64,000 nucleotides of DNA from an uncultured Pontibacter sp. (GCA_947499125.1 CANMMP010000001.1:310001-374000), one strand, 5' to 3'; counted from the first letter of the stretch, positions 1 through 9,655 are shown. Numbers and translations: made by a program. Notes: a model not told the origin generated them from the letters alone.

Positions 1-61
1 CTGCTCCTCTCCCCGATAGATCTTTGCTAAACCTGCTACGGCTTAAACGGAAAACGATCAT
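1..61 (-). CDS. RES-domain toxin, N-terminal 20 residues (cut by window edge)
   Basis: An ATG at 61-59 on the minus strand overlaps the TGA of the Xre antitoxin (ATGA), and the frame stays open to base 1. The visible start, MIVFRLSRSRF followed by DLSGRGA, matches the usual beginning of RES toxins, where the first conserved Arg sits in a V-[FY]-R-L-S context. RES toxins are known to degrade NAD+ and are neutralised by the Xre/MbcA/ParS antitoxin encoded just upstream. The conserved Glu and Ser lie outside the window, so integrity cannot be judged. The four-base overlap implies translational coupling with the antitoxin. Confidence 0.8.
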   Translation of the reverse strand, partial: MIVFRLSRSRFSKDLSGRGA

Positions 62-480
62 GCCAGTACGCCGTGTTCTATGCGGGTAAGTTCATCGCGC
101 AGCATACTAATACCAAAAGTACTATCCAGCAGTTCTTTGGGCTTGATGCCGCCTAAAGCTACATTCTTGGTTTCGAGCCAGGCATCAAAATTGGCCTGTT
201 CACCAAATACCTCCACCCCTTTGTTATACATGAGCGTTATCTCCAGTATCTTCTCAGAGTGCAATGGGTCAAAAGTGCGTTTCTCTTTTTTATAGCGCTG
301 GAAAGTACGCTCAGAAAGGTGCAGAAAGTTTGACCACTCCCCTATACTAAAAGGGCTTTTATCGGCTATCGTCTGGAAAGAGGCATATTTTATACCTTCG
401 CGCACCGTGCTGATGAGCATAAAGATATCCCGATCATCGATCAGGCTATAGTTGAGATTTTTTGTAAGTGAAGTTGCCAT
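58..480 (-). CDS. Xre/MbcA/ParS-type antitoxin of a RES/Xre toxin-antitoxin pair
   Basis: This is a 140-residue protein when started at MATSLTKNL. It has an N-terminal helix-turn-helix region (around FSIGEWSNFLHLSERTFQRYKK) and a C-terminal toxin-binding domain of the DUF2384 type, ending in a segment with LDSTFGISMLRDELTRIEHGVLA-like helices. Such proteins bind the RES toxin and repress their own operon. An upstream in-frame ATG at 516 would add 12 residues. A Bacteroidota -7 element (496-503) lies between the two ATGs, so the transcript should start downstream of 516 and the start at 480 is preferred. The stop overlaps the start codon of the RES toxin. Confidence 0.85.
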   Translation of the reverse strand: MATSLTKNLNYSLIDDRDIFMLISTVREGIKYASFQTIADKSPFSIGEWSNFLHLSERTFQRYKKEKRTFDPLHSEKILEITLMYNKGVEVFGEQANFDAWLETKNVALGGIKPKELLDSTFGISMLRDELTRIEHGVLA

Positions 481-495
481 AGTTAAAGCGTTTAT

Positions 496-536
496 CAAAT
501 ATACGAAAGTTGTCATAATATAATCGACATTTGTCG
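496..536 (-). promoter_or_regulatory. Promoter and candidate autoregulatory operator of the RES/Xre operon
   Basis: On the minus strand, TATATTTG (503-496) fits the Bacteroidota -7 consensus TAnnTTTG, 15 bases before the ATG at 480. Twenty-one bases upstream, about where the -33 box would be, lies CGACA-AA-TGTCG (525-536), a perfect 5-bp inverted repeat with a 2-bp spacer. A further TGTCA half-site sits at 511-515. Antitoxin binding here would block the -33 region. The operator role is inferred from position and symmetry. Confidence 0.55.
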
Positions 537-649
537 CTATTATTTTAACTATAGCTTCTTAAGTGCCGGAATTTGGTAAAACGGGTACAAAGTTTTATTT
601 TTAGGCAGAAACCAGCCGCTTGCCGGCGCCCTGTTACCTAACCTGTTTT

Positions 650-1360
650 ATGAAGAAGTTATTATTTACCATAGCTGCCTGCTTTATGGCCGCTACCTAT
701 AGTTTTGCGCAGCAGCAACCCGAAAATATCAATGTGCTGCCAATGTTTGGTAAAGTTGAGAAGACCGAAGCACAGCAACTCCGCGATCAAAAATTTTTAA
801 GCAGCTGTGATGCCAGTTTTACAACCCGCACCGAGGCCAGCAACTTTTTTGTAGAGCGTGGCTGGGAATACCTGAATGAAGGGCAGACCGATACTGCCAT
901 CTACCGTTTTAACCTTGCCTGGTTGCTTAACCCTGACAACAGCGATACTTACTGGGCATTTGGACTGATAACGAATGCACAGGGCAAACCACAGGATGCG
1001 ATCGGATTTTTTGAGAAAGCTCTGGCATTAAAACCAAACAACTCGATGATGCAAGCCGACCTGGCCTCCTGCTATGTAAACCTGTATCAGCAGAAACCTA
1101 AAAAGAAAACTATAAAAACAGCACTGAGCTACCTCGATAAAGCAATTGCTACCGACAGCCAGAACGCATTTGCCTACTATACCATGGCACAGGCTAAATA
1201 CCTGACCGGCGATTACAACGATGCCTGGACCTACCTGCACAAAGGCCGGGAACTGAACATGACCATGCTGGACTATAGCCAGGTAATAAAGCTGACAGAG
1301 AAAATGCCGGACCCGCAGGGCTTCTTTAAAACCGGCGATGTACCCACCGAAACGGAATAA
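650..1360 (+). CDS. Secreted tetratricopeptide-repeat protein
   Basis: This is a 236-residue protein starting at MKKLLFTIAACF, a clear signal peptide ending at SFAQ. An upstream in-frame ATG at 620 would put ten non-signal residues ahead of it, so 650 is preferred. The mature part carries about three TPR units (near residues 70-105, 105-140 and 165-200 of the mature form) with recurring A-L and L-P patterns such as FEKALALKPNN. TPR proteins of this sort act as periplasmic or outer-membrane scaffolds, but nothing here identifies a partner. The gene stands alone and is followed by a strong terminator. A near-consensus promoter (TTTG at 572, TATTTTTA at 596, 20-base spacer) lies upstream. Confidence 0.8.
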   Translation: MKKLLFTIAACFMAATYSFAQQQPENINVLPMFGKVEKTEAQQLRDQKFLSSCDASFTTRTEASNFFVERGWEYLNEGQTDTAIYRFNLAWLLNPDNSDTYWAFGLITNAQGKPQDAIGFFEKALALKPNNSMMQADLASCYVNLYQQKPKKKTIKTALSYLDKAIATDSQNAFAYYTMAQAKYLTGDYNDAWTYLHKGRELNMTMLDYSQVIKLTEKMPDPQGFFKTGDVPTETE

Positions 1361-1382
1361 GTAAACTATACCTGATAATATG

Positions 1383-1411
1383 AAAAGGCACCTGTAACGG
1401 GTGCCTTTTTT
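1383..1411 (+). terminator. Rho-independent terminator after the TPR gene
   Basis: The stem GGCACC (1387-1392) pairs with GGTGCC (1400-1405) across a 7-base loop. It is flanked by AAAA on the left and a T-run on the right. Confidence 0.85.
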
Positions 1412-1468
1412 ATTTAAGTAGCTAGGGATAAAATCAGGATTTGTGCTTCCGGGCTATGCATAATTTAC

Positions 1469-1476
1469 TATATTTG
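1469..1476 (+). promoter_or_regulatory. Bacteroidota -7 element upstream of the OmpA-family lipoprotein
   Basis: TATATTTG is an exact TAnnTTTG match 35 bases before the ATG. A TTTG at 1440-1443 lies 25 bases upstream, somewhat farther than usual for a -33 box. Confidence 0.55.
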
Positions 1477-1511
1477 TTCAGTTACCAAATCGAATTTTAT
1501 AGTTCAGAAAT

Positions 1512-2390
1512 ATGAAAAAACACTTTGTACGCGCCTCAGTATTTATGCTGGTTGCCAGCCTTTCCTTGTCATCGTGCGTTGTCGCCAAAAAAGATTACGA
1601 AGAATTAATGGCCCGCAAAAATGCCCTAGAAGAAGATAAAGCTTTGTTGGAGCAGCAAAAAACAGACCTGGAACAGCAGAAATCTACTTTAGAACAGCAA
1701 AAAGCACAACTAGAGCAGGAACGCGCCGAACTGGAACAGCAGAAAGCTGAATACCAGGCAAGCCTGGCCCAGGCACTGAAAGAAGGCAAGACCCTGGGTG
1801 AGAACCTGAACATGAGCAAATCGCAGATAGATAAGCTAAATGCCGATCTGAAAGTGCGCGAACAAAAGCTGGCTGAACTACAGCGTATATTAGATGAAAA
1901 AGAACGTGCTGTAAAAGAGCTTCGCAGCCGCGTGAGCAATGCCCTGCTTGGCTTTAACGACAAAGACCTGACCGTGCAAGTGCGTAACGGTAAAGTATAC
2001 GTATCGCTGGCGGAGCAATTGCTGTTTAACTCCGGCTCTACCAAAGTGGATCCTAAAGGTGTGGATGCCCTTAAAAAACTAGCCCAGGTACTTAAAGAGC
2101 AAAAGGATGTAAATGTGGTAGTAGAAGGCCATACAGATGATGTTCCGATCGCAAAAGGCACTGTGGGTATGCAGGATAACTGGGACCTTAGTGTACTTCG
2201 TGCCACTGAAATTACCCGTATACTTACAAATGCTGGTGTATCACCGGATCGTGTAACGCCATCAGGCCGCTCGCTGTATGTGCCACTCGACGAAGCTAAA
2301 ACAAAAGAAGCACGTCAGAAAAACAGAAGAACGGAAATTATACTTACTCCAAAATTAGACGAGCTTTTCCAAATACTGGAAGCGTCATAA
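1512..2390 (+). CDS. OmpA-family lipoprotein with long coiled coil (peptidoglycan-binding)
   Basis: This is a 292-residue protein. The signal peptide ends in a lipobox, SLSS-C22, so it should be a lipoprotein. Residues about 28-140 form a coiled coil built from tandem heptad-like LEQQK/LEQER units. The C-terminal OmpA domain (about 150-285) contains LFNSGSTKVDPKG, the signature EGHTDD and the R-x-x-E-I-x-R/NRRTE motifs that contact diaminopimelate of peptidoglycan. The expected role is tethering the outer membrane to the cell wall. It is monocistronic, with its own -7 element upstream and a very stable terminator downstream. Confidence 0.88.
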   Translation: MKKHFVRASVFMLVASLSLSSCVVAKKDYEELMARKNALEEDKALLEQQKTDLEQQKSTLEQQKAQLEQERAELEQQKAEYQASLAQALKEGKTLGENLNMSKSQIDKLNADLKVREQKLAELQRILDEKERAVKELRSRVSNALLGFNDKDLTVQVRNGKVYVSLAEQLLFNSGSTKVDPKGVDALKKLAQVLKEQKDVNVVVEGHTDDVPIAKGTVGMQDNWDLSVLRATEITRILTNAGVSPDRVTPSGRSLYVPLDEAKTKEARQKNRRTEIILTPKLDELFQILEAS

Positions 2391-2411
2391 CAAGTATAAA
2401 AGTATAGATCA

Positions 2412-2448
2412 AACGGCCGGCTCTGGAAAAAAGAGCCGGCCGTTTTTT
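2412..2448 (+). terminator. Strong rho-independent terminator after the OmpA-family gene
   Basis: The 13-bp perfect stem AACGGCCGGCTCT / AGAGCCGGCCGTT has a 7-base loop and is followed by six Ts. Confidence 0.92.
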
Positions 2449-2594
2449 ATTAAGTACTGTTCTCGCGGCTAACGACCAAAGAAACAGATAATCTATACTT
2501 AAAAAGCCAGCTCATTATCCGGACAAGTACAGAAAACAATAACAATTCACGTTGTACGCTACATGCCTTTTAGATATTTTTACGAGAAGTATAA

Positions 2595-4613
<2,019 letters not shown>

Positions 4614-4967
4614 AAAAAAGCAATAGCGCCACTTGTAGTACAGGTGGCGCTATTTGCATAAAACAAACAACAAACGAAAAATAGTGACCTGAGACGGTAT
4701 AAGTCAGAACTGCAGAATTCTGAGCCGCTTCAGGTTATCTCAAATAAACTATAAAATATTTAAGTTCAAAAAACATTATACCAACAGGCCCAAAGTATAG
4801 ACAAACTATAACTTTGCATCGGGCAATTGTTTCTGTACCATCTCCCCAAAAATAACAGTGTAAAACATGCGGCAAAAGCTATAGGTATACTGTACTAAAT
4901 TTATTTATCTTTATCCAGAAGTAAGGCTTTTTGCCGGCTTTTAAAAGTTAAATTAACCTGTAAGAAA
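4614..4967. other. Intergenic region with a hairpin, no gene seen
   Basis: The segment begins with an 11-bp perfect stem, AATAGCGCCAC (4622-4632) and GTGGCGCTATT (4644-4654). No T-run follows on the plus strand, but a run of eight Ts follows on the minus strand (complement of 4613-4620), so it is only terminator-like for ligA. The rest is AT-rich and holds several AAGTATA/AACTATA words and presumably the promoter of the LytS-type gene. No ORF or RNA was recognised. Confidence 0.5.
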
Positions 4968-6038
4968 TTGAGTGCCATTAGCTTTGTGTTCCCGGATATA
5001 ACTATAAAAAAACGCTACTCCCTGGCTATACATGTTGTGGTATGGTTAGCACTTGGCGCCTGGTTGCTATACTTTATCAGTGGTAACCGTGTGCTTACGC
5101 CACACCGGGTATTGGATGTGCTGGTAGGGCTAACTTTCTGGTTGCTGATATTTTACGCCAACTGGTTTTACCTGATCCCGAAATACCTGGCGAAGAACAG
5201 GCTGATGCTTTACATTGTAAATGTGCTGGCCCTGCTTATGCTTTATGGTTTGGTTGTGTCGCCCCTGGATTATTACGTGTTCAGGGAGTTTAACCCGAAC
5301 ATGGAGGCCGTTTATACAACAGAGCGCCTGCTGCAATATGGCTTAGGAGGATTAGTGCTGATCTTTATAAGTTCGGGCTTAAAGGTAACAGGCAATTACA
5401 TCCGGAACGAGCGCCGCAATAAAGAGCTCGAAAACCAGAAACTGGTAGCTGAACTGGCTTTCCTGAAATCGCAAGTGAACCCGCATTTTTTGTTTAACAC
5501 GCTCAACAATATTTACTCGCTGGCTTACAAGCAGTCGCCGGAAACGCCGGATGCTATTATGAAACTCTCGTTGCTGATGCGCTACATGTTGTATGAGAGT
5601 AACGACACGCTGGTGTGCCTCGAAAAGGAAGTTGAGCACCTGAATAACTTTATAGACCTGCAAAAGCTGCGCCTGCGCGAACAGACAAGTATAAAATTTA
5701 ATATTGAAGGCGATATAGAAGGTAAACAGATCGCGCCGATGCTGATGATGACGCTGGTTGAAAATGCTTTTAAACATGGCCTGGTGAGTAAGAACGAGAT
5801 CGGGATCCTGATAAACCTGACTGTTACGGATAACGAGTTGGAGTTTAGTACTGCCAATAACATCAGCACGCATAAAAAACGCGAATTTGGAGGCATTGGC
5901 CTTGAAAACCTGCGCCAGCGCCTGAGCCTGTTATACCCTAACCGGCACAAACTAACCTTCGAAGAAGAAGATGGCGTATTTTACGCTACCATGAAACTAT
6001 ACTTCCATACGACACACCAAAACACACCAAAACTATGA
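4968..6038 (+). CDS. LytS/YehU-type sensor histidine kinase
   Basis: This is a 356-residue protein with a TTG start at 4968. No in-frame ATG precedes the first membrane segment, and no SD sequence is visible. Four hydrophobic helices lie in residues 18-145. A short coiled linker follows (RNERRNKELENQ), then the His_kinase domain with the phospho-acceptor motif QVNPHFLFNTLNNIYSLA and a C-terminal HATPase region (VENAFKHGL and GGIGLENLRQRL). It overlaps the LytTR regulator by four bases (ATGA), so the two form one operon and a two-component system. The signal sensed is unknown. Confidence 0.9.
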   Translation: MSAISFVFPDITIKKRYSLAIHVVVWLALGAWLLYFISGNRVLTPHRVLDVLVGLTFWLLIFYANWFYLIPKYLAKNRLMLYIVNVLALLMLYGLVVSPLDYYVFREFNPNMEAVYTTERLLQYGLGGLVLIFISSGLKVTGNYIRNERRNKELENQKLVAELAFLKSQVNPHFLFNTLNNIYSLAYKQSPETPDAIMKLSLLMRYMLYESNDTLVCLEKEVEHLNNFIDLQKLRLREQTSIKFNIEGDIEGKQIAPMLMMTLVENAFKHGLVSKNEIGILINLTVTDNELEFSTANNISTHKKREFGGIGLENLRQRLSLLYPNRHKLTFEEEDGVFYATMKLYFHTTHQNTPKL

Positions 6039-6766
6039 CCATCCGCTGCATCGCCGTCGACGACGAACCACTTGCCTTAGACATCCTTGAAAGCTACATC
6101 AGTAAGCTGCCCTACCTGCAACTTGTGAAAACCTGCTCCAGCGCTACCGAAGCCATGCAGGTATTGCAGGAAGAACAGGTAGACCTCATGTTCCTGGATA
6201 TTGAAATGCCCGAACTGACAGGTATACAGTTCCTGAATATTTTGAAGAATCAGCCGTTGGTAATTTTCACGACGGCCTACCCCGAGTATGCTATGGAAGG
6301 TTTTAACCACGACGCTGTAGATTACCTGCTCAAGCCTATCCCCTACGACCGTTTCCTGAAGGCTGTAACCAAAGCCCAGGAACGTATGCAGCGCAACCCT
6401 AAACAAGCCGAGCAAACTATAGTTACGCAGGCCGCTGCCCCGGAGCAGGACTTTATGTTCGTGAAGGCCGACTATAAAACTATAAGAGTAGACTTTAAGG
6501 ATATACTTTGGATAGAAGGACTGAAGGATTATGTGATCATCCAAACAAAAGACCAGAAGATCATCACGCTGCTATCGATGAACAAGATGATGGAGAAGCT
6601 GCCGGACTCAAAGTTCCTGCGTGTGCACCGTTCCTTCATCGTTTCGCTGCAAAAGATCGACAGCATCGAGAAAAGCCGTATCCGCATCGGCCAAAAAGAA
6701 ATCCCGATTGGCGAAGTATACAAAGACCAGTTCCTGAAGTGGGTGGAAGAGAATAATATTATGTAA
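6035..6766 (+). CDS. LytTR-family response regulator
   Basis: This is a 243-residue protein. The receiver domain (1-120) has the acidic pair D9/D10, phospho-acceptor D55 in LMFLDIEMPE, and a conserved Lys in LLKPIPYDRF. A linker leads to a LytTR DNA-binding domain (about 140-243) with FVKADYKTIRVDF, the WIEGLKDY segment and FLRVHRSFIVS. Its start overlaps the kinase stop, the usual LytS-LytTR arrangement. The cassette-like array begins just over 100 bases downstream. Confidence 0.93.
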   Translation: MTIRCIAVDDEPLALDILESYISKLPYLQLVKTCSSATEAMQVLQEEQVDLMFLDIEMPELTGIQFLNILKNQPLVIFTTAYPEYAMEGFNHDAVDYLLKPIPYDRFLKAVTKAQERMQRNPKQAEQTIVTQAAAPEQDFMFVKADYKTIRVDFKDILWIEGLKDYVIIQTKDQKIITLLSMNKMMEKLPDSKFLRVHRSFIVSLQKIDSIEKSRIRIGQKEIPIGEVYKDQFLKWVEENNIM

Positions 6767-6843
6767 TTAGGAATTATCAATGGGTAATCAGCCGCCGCCC
6801 TTGCTACGTGTTTTCACCAGCAAGACATCGGGCAGAAGTATAA

Positions 6844-6867
6844 GTTGTTGGTGAGAACACCAACAAC
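6844..6867. repeat. Perfect 10-bp hairpin within a larger inverted structure
   Basis: GTTGTTGGTG (6844-6853) and CACCAACAAC (6858-6867) pair perfectly around the loop AGAA. Outside it, GCCGCC (6791-6796) can pair with GGCGGC (6868-6873), and CTTGCT (6800-6805) with AGCAAG (6819-6824). No T-run follows, so it is not a simple terminator. It lies between the LytTR gene and the first attC-like element and may mark the array boundary. Confidence 0.55.
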
Positions 6868-6873
6868 GGCGGC

Positions 6874-6933
6874 AAAACAACTTCGTCCATAATTCAGATA
6901 AGCGTATGTTTTCGTTTATACACTAGTTGTACA
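6874..6933 (+). repeat. attC-like element E0 (left end of cassette-like array)
   Basis: An inverse core AAAACAAC (6874-6881) and a core GTTGTACA (6926-6933) bracket an inner imperfect stem, ATAAGCG (6898-6904) and CGTTTAT (6913-6919). The core GTTGTACA opens the first cassette-like unit and is the exact reverse complement of the sequence closing that unit at 7593-7600. Confidence 0.5.
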
Positions 6934-6945
6934 AAATCCTAATTA

Positions 6946-7548
6946 ATGAAGAAATATTATATCATAACATACAGAGGGAGTACATCAGGCGAAAGTGGTG
7001 AACAATATGGAACGGAATATATTTTTGACAATGCCTGTGAAGCTTGCGGAACTGGTGCTGAATTGAAGAGCAACTTAAAAGTAAGAGGAATAGCCAAAAC
7101 TAAAAAAGACTTATTTGAAACTGTTAACGGTGATTGCCTAATATCTAAGAATTTAAAAGAGAGAATAGATGAAATCCTGCCAAATCTTGGATTAAAGCAA
7201 GTATATGACAAAAAGAATCAGCCTCTGAATTTTTACCACCTTTACACCAGATTGAATCTGCAAAGATTCAAGGAGACTTCATCTGGATATGTTACCGAAA
7301 ACCAATGTCCAGTTTGCATGCGGAATGGGTTTTACAATGATGTAACAATAGGCAACCCAACTACAGTAAAACCTTTGACTTTCATATATAACTACGAAGA
7401 CTTAGTGTTAATATCTAACGCAATTATCTTGAAAACTTGGGAGTGCAGCGGTCTATCCAACAAAGTTATATCTGGTATTAAGGTTGTAAGATTTGCTAGA
7501 CCTTGGATAGTAGTGAGAGAAGATTTGAAAGAAGTTTTAGAAAGCTAA
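6946..7548 (+). CDS. Hypothetical protein with two Cys-x-x-Cys motifs (cassette 1)
   Basis: This is a 200-residue soluble protein that I do not recognise. It has CEACG near residue 32 and CPVCMRNG near residue 122. Two knuckles of this kind usually bind one zinc ion, so a zinc-ribbon fold is possible. The N-terminus (KKYYIITYRG) is strand-like rather than a signal peptide, so the protein is probably cytoplasmic. The gene is AT-rich and the only one in a unit bounded by complementary core sequences at 6926 and 7593. Some immunity-type proteins look like this, but no toxin is adjacent and the function is open. Confidence 0.65.
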   Translation: MKKYYIITYRGSTSGESGEQYGTEYIFDNACEACGTGAELKSNLKVRGIAKTKKDLFETVNGDCLISKNLKERIDEILPNLGLKQVYDKKNQPLNFYHLYTRLNLQRFKETSSGYVTENQCPVCMRNGFYNDVTIGNPTTVKPLTFIYNYEDLVLISNAIILKTWECSGLSNKVISGIKVVRFARPWIVVREDLKEVLES

Positions 7549-7592
7549 AAGATTAAAAATATTCACTTTGAGCAAATAATAATAGAAGGATG

Positions 7593-7648
7593 TGTACAAC
7601 AAAACCTATAAGTTAGCTGCGTCACCTTATAGCAAAGACCGTTGTGCT
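7593..7648 (+). repeat. attC-like element E1
   Basis: Inverse core TGTACAAC (7593-7600) and core GTTGTGCT (7641-7648) enclose a perfect 7-bp inner stem, CTATAAG (7606-7612) and CTTATAG (7626-7632). The spacers are unequal (5 and 8 bases), an attC-like asymmetry. The apical loop reads TTAGCTGCGTCAC. Confidence 0.6.
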
Positions 7649-7673
7649 GCATACCCTTCAATTAAATTAAAAA

Positions 7674-7799
7674 ATGGTCAGGTGTTTATTCATTCACGCT
7701 GCAACTACAATAGCTGCCTTTATGATCTGGATAACCAGTACCAGTTTACTGGGGGGTGAAGTCGGAATGGCACCATTTATTTTAGGTTTGTGCTTCTAA
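7674..7799 (+). CDS. Small predicted membrane protein, 41 aa (cassette 2, first ORF)
   Basis: The ATG at 7674 opens a 41-codon frame, MVRCLFIHAATT..., mostly hydrophobic and able to form one or two membrane helices. It ends at a TAA (7797-7799) that overlaps the start region of the next ORF by ten bases in another frame. It may be a small partner of the downstream membrane protein. Alternatively it is the N-terminal part of a single four-helix protein split by a frameshift. It lies in the unit bounded by cores at 7641 and 8089. Confidence 0.4.
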   Translation: MVRCLFIHAATTIAAFMIWITSTSLLGGEVGMAPFILGLCF

Positions 7800-8077
7800 T
7801 TCAGTTATTTATTGGAATAGCGCTGGCGCTTGTTTTCAGAAAGTATCTCATAGAAAGAAGACAGAAAATAGTAGGGTTGACTATTCACTTTATTCTATAC
7901 GAACTGATATTTTTTGCAATAGATGGACAACTGTCAATAATTATCGCTTTTGGTAAAGGCTGGTCAAGTGAAGTTTATATTGCAAATTCCCTCTCATCAA
8001 TAATAGCTTATATTGTTGCTTTGACTATACTGTTAACAAAAGAACCAAAGGCTTCAGGAACATATTATAAGGATTAA
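7790..8077 (+). CDS. Hypothetical multi-pass membrane protein, 95 aa (cassette 2)
   Basis: This frame starts with a GTG at 7790. It contains about three hydrophobic segments (residues 2-16, 28-50 and 65-85) separated by basic loops such as RKYLIERRQK. The GTG lies inside the end of the preceding 41-codon ORF, so translation may be coupled, or the two may be one gene interrupted by a single-base frameshift near 7790-7799. I do not recognise a family. Confidence 0.5.
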   Translation: MLLIQLFIGIALALVFRKYLIERRQKIVGLTIHFILYELIFFAIDGQLSIIIAFGKGWSSEVYIANSLSSIIAYIVALTILLTKEPKASGTYYKD

Positions 8078-8088
8078 AAAAGCACGAT

Positions 8089-8156
8089 AGCACAACAAAG
8101 TTTATACCTTATACTTCAGCTACGCCTCGTTCACCTTTTTTACTAACCGTTGTGTT
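8089..8156 (+). repeat. attC-like element E2
   Basis: Inverse core AGCACAAC (8089-8096) and core GTTGTGTT (8149-8156) enclose a loop containing CAGCTACGCC and TTCACC, shared with E1 and E4. The last bases before the core, TACTAACC, are identical in E4. The inner stem is weak here. Confidence 0.55.
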
Positions 8157-8229
8157 CAATTTGCACGTAAATATAAAATAAACAATTTATTTTATTATTT
8201 TATATAGCACTATATAATTAAAGCACAAC

Positions 8230-9189
8230 ATGAAGACACTTAAGAAAATCAATCACCAGCATTTTGGAATCATTTTTTTAATGCTTTTTACAATTGCCTG
8301 TAAAACTGATAAAAAACAAGAAACACAAACAGAAACTGAAGAAATAGAAGACAATGTTATTGAAGTAATTACCAGAAGTATGGATTTCCAGACAGAAGAC
8401 ACCTTAAAATCTGGTTGGAATACCTTTGCTTATAAAAACCAGTCTGGTGAAGTTCATTTTTTCATAATGGATAAATTACCATCTGACTCCATTGCTGAGA
8501 GCGACATTAAGAACGATTTATTACCTCCATTTGATGATGGTCTGAAGTATTTAATGGAAGGGAAGGCAGATAGTGCAATGGCGGCATTTGGTGAAATACC
8601 TGACTGGTTTAATGAAGTAAAACGATATGGTGGTACTGGATTAATATCGCCAGGTAAAACAGCGGTCTCAAGTATAAATCTGGAACCTGGCAAGTATTTG
8701 ATGGAGTGTTATGTAAAGACTGCTAACGGCGAATGGCATACATCACATGGTATGTGGAAGTTTATAACCGTAGTTGACGAACCTACAAATTTTTCTCCAG
8801 ATGAAGCCCATCATACTATCAGTGTATCAAGTACGGATGGTTATACTTTTGATGCACAACCTAAATCAGGATTAAACAGATTTAAAGTAGAGTTTATTGA
8901 TCAAGTTCCTCATGAGCACTTTAATGGTCATGATGTTAATTTAATTAAATATGACGCATCAGCAAACATTGATTCTTTAGTTTACTGGATGAATTGGATG
9001 AACCCCACTGGATTAAGGACACCTACACCAGAAGGCTTTACTTTTTTGGGGGGAATGAATAATTGTGAAGCTGGCGAAATAGGTTATTTTGAAGCAAATT
9101 TAGAGTCCGGCAACTATCTTTTAATTTCCGAAACACCAAAAGCAGATGAAAAAGGAATGCTTAAAACCTTCGTTGTTAGTGATAAATAA
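8230..9189 (+). CDS. Predicted lipoprotein with an internal duplication (cassette 3)
   Basis: This is a 319-residue protein. The signal peptide ends in FTIA-C24, a lipobox, followed by an acidic Glu/Thr-rich linker. Two similar beta-rich modules follow, roughly residues 48-180 and 195-318. Each starts with a Ser-Gly-Trp/Leu-Asn-x-Phe turn (SGWNTFAYKN; SGLNRFKVEF) and ends with an L-E-x-G-[KN]-Y-L-[ML] strand (LEPGKYLMECYV; LESGNYLLISET). The pattern recalls cupredoxin-like or Ig-like surface domains, but no metal-ligand set is complete enough to claim. It is the sole gene of its cassette-like unit, and the AT-rich composition fits acquired DNA. Confidence 0.65.
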   Translation: MKTLKKINHQHFGIIFLMLFTIACKTDKKQETQTETEEIEDNVIEVITRSMDFQTEDTLKSGWNTFAYKNQSGEVHFFIMDKLPSDSIAESDIKNDLLPPFDDGLKYLMEGKADSAMAAFGEIPDWFNEVKRYGGTGLISPGKTAVSSINLEPGKYLMECYVKTANGEWHTSHGMWKFITVVDEPTNFSPDEAHHTISVSSTDGYTFDAQPKSGLNRFKVEFIDQVPHEHFNGHDVNLIKYDASANIDSLVYWMNWMNPTGLRTPTPEGFTFLGGMNNCEAGEIGYFEANLESGNYLLISETPKADEKGMLKTFVVSDK

Positions 9190-9196
9190 AAAACTG

Positions 9197-9278
9197 CAAA
9201 CAACATTGAATATAAGTTTAACAACTCCACTTATAAGGCCAATAACCGGAACAGCTCCTTATACAACATAGTTACCTG
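9197..9278 (+). repeat. attC-like element E3
   Basis: Inverse core CAAACAAC (9197-9204) and core GTTACCTG (9271-9278) enclose an inner pair, TATAAG (9211-9216) and CTTATA (9258-9263). A second CTTATA at 9230-9235 gives an alternative shorter stem. This is the longest and least regular element of the array. Confidence 0.45.
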
Positions 9279-9286
9279 TCATATTA

Positions 9287-9655
9287 ATGGATGAAGAAAT
9301 AATCTCCAATGAAGAAATGGCTACAAGGATTAGAAAATTGATTCTTGATGCTATTGAATTGTGGTCTTCGAAAGAAGAGCAACTGGAATATCAAAAAAAT
9401 GTTCCGTTTGTAGATGTGTCATCTGAATTATTTGGACATTGGGAAACAATTTATAATCCTAATGACAAGCTATTTAAAATGGCATTTAATGAATCAGAAT
9501 TAAAAATGTTAACTGATTTCCAAAATGTTGTAGACCGTGAGACTACGAGAGTGACTCCTTACCATGTGCCTGACATCGAACATTTCGTGTATACTTTAGA
9601 ATGGAGAGAAATCAATAATGCTGCGATTGAATTACTAAAAAAATTGAAAAATTAA
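9287..9655 (+). CDS. Hypothetical cytoplasmic protein, 122 aa (cassette 4)
   Basis: This is a 122-residue acidic, mainly helical protein with no signal peptide or membrane segment. It starts at ATG 9287 (MDEEIISNEEM). A central stretch with FGHWETIYNPNDKLFK and a C-terminal amphipathic helix ending in ELLKKLKN are the only notable features. I recognise no family. It is bounded by GTTACCTG at 9271 and CAGGTAAC at 9658, an exact inverted pair, so it forms the last unit of the cassette-like array. Confidence 0.6.
   Translation: MDEEIISNEEMATRIRKLILDAIELWSSKEEQLEYQKNVPFVDVSSELFGHWETIYNPNDKLFKMAFNESELKMLTDFQNVVDRETTRVTPYHVPDIEHFVYTLEWREINNAAIELLKKLKN

Noticed and set aside
1630..1780. Tandem repeats in the OmpA-family gene as a possible CRISPR
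   Set aside because: They are in-frame coding repeats for LEQQK heptads with no unique spacers.
1595..2206. A 203-residue antisense ORF under the OmpA-family gene
   Set aside because: Ser/Cys-rich shadow of the coiled-coil repeats on the other strand.
4622..4654. Hairpin after ligA as a firm terminator
   Set aside because: The stem is perfect but no T-run follows on the ligA strand, so it is only listed as a hairpin.
6791..6873. The hairpin region before the array as a tRNA or riboswitch
   Set aside because: No cloverleaf, no TψC-like loop and no known aptamer core; only nested inverted repeats.
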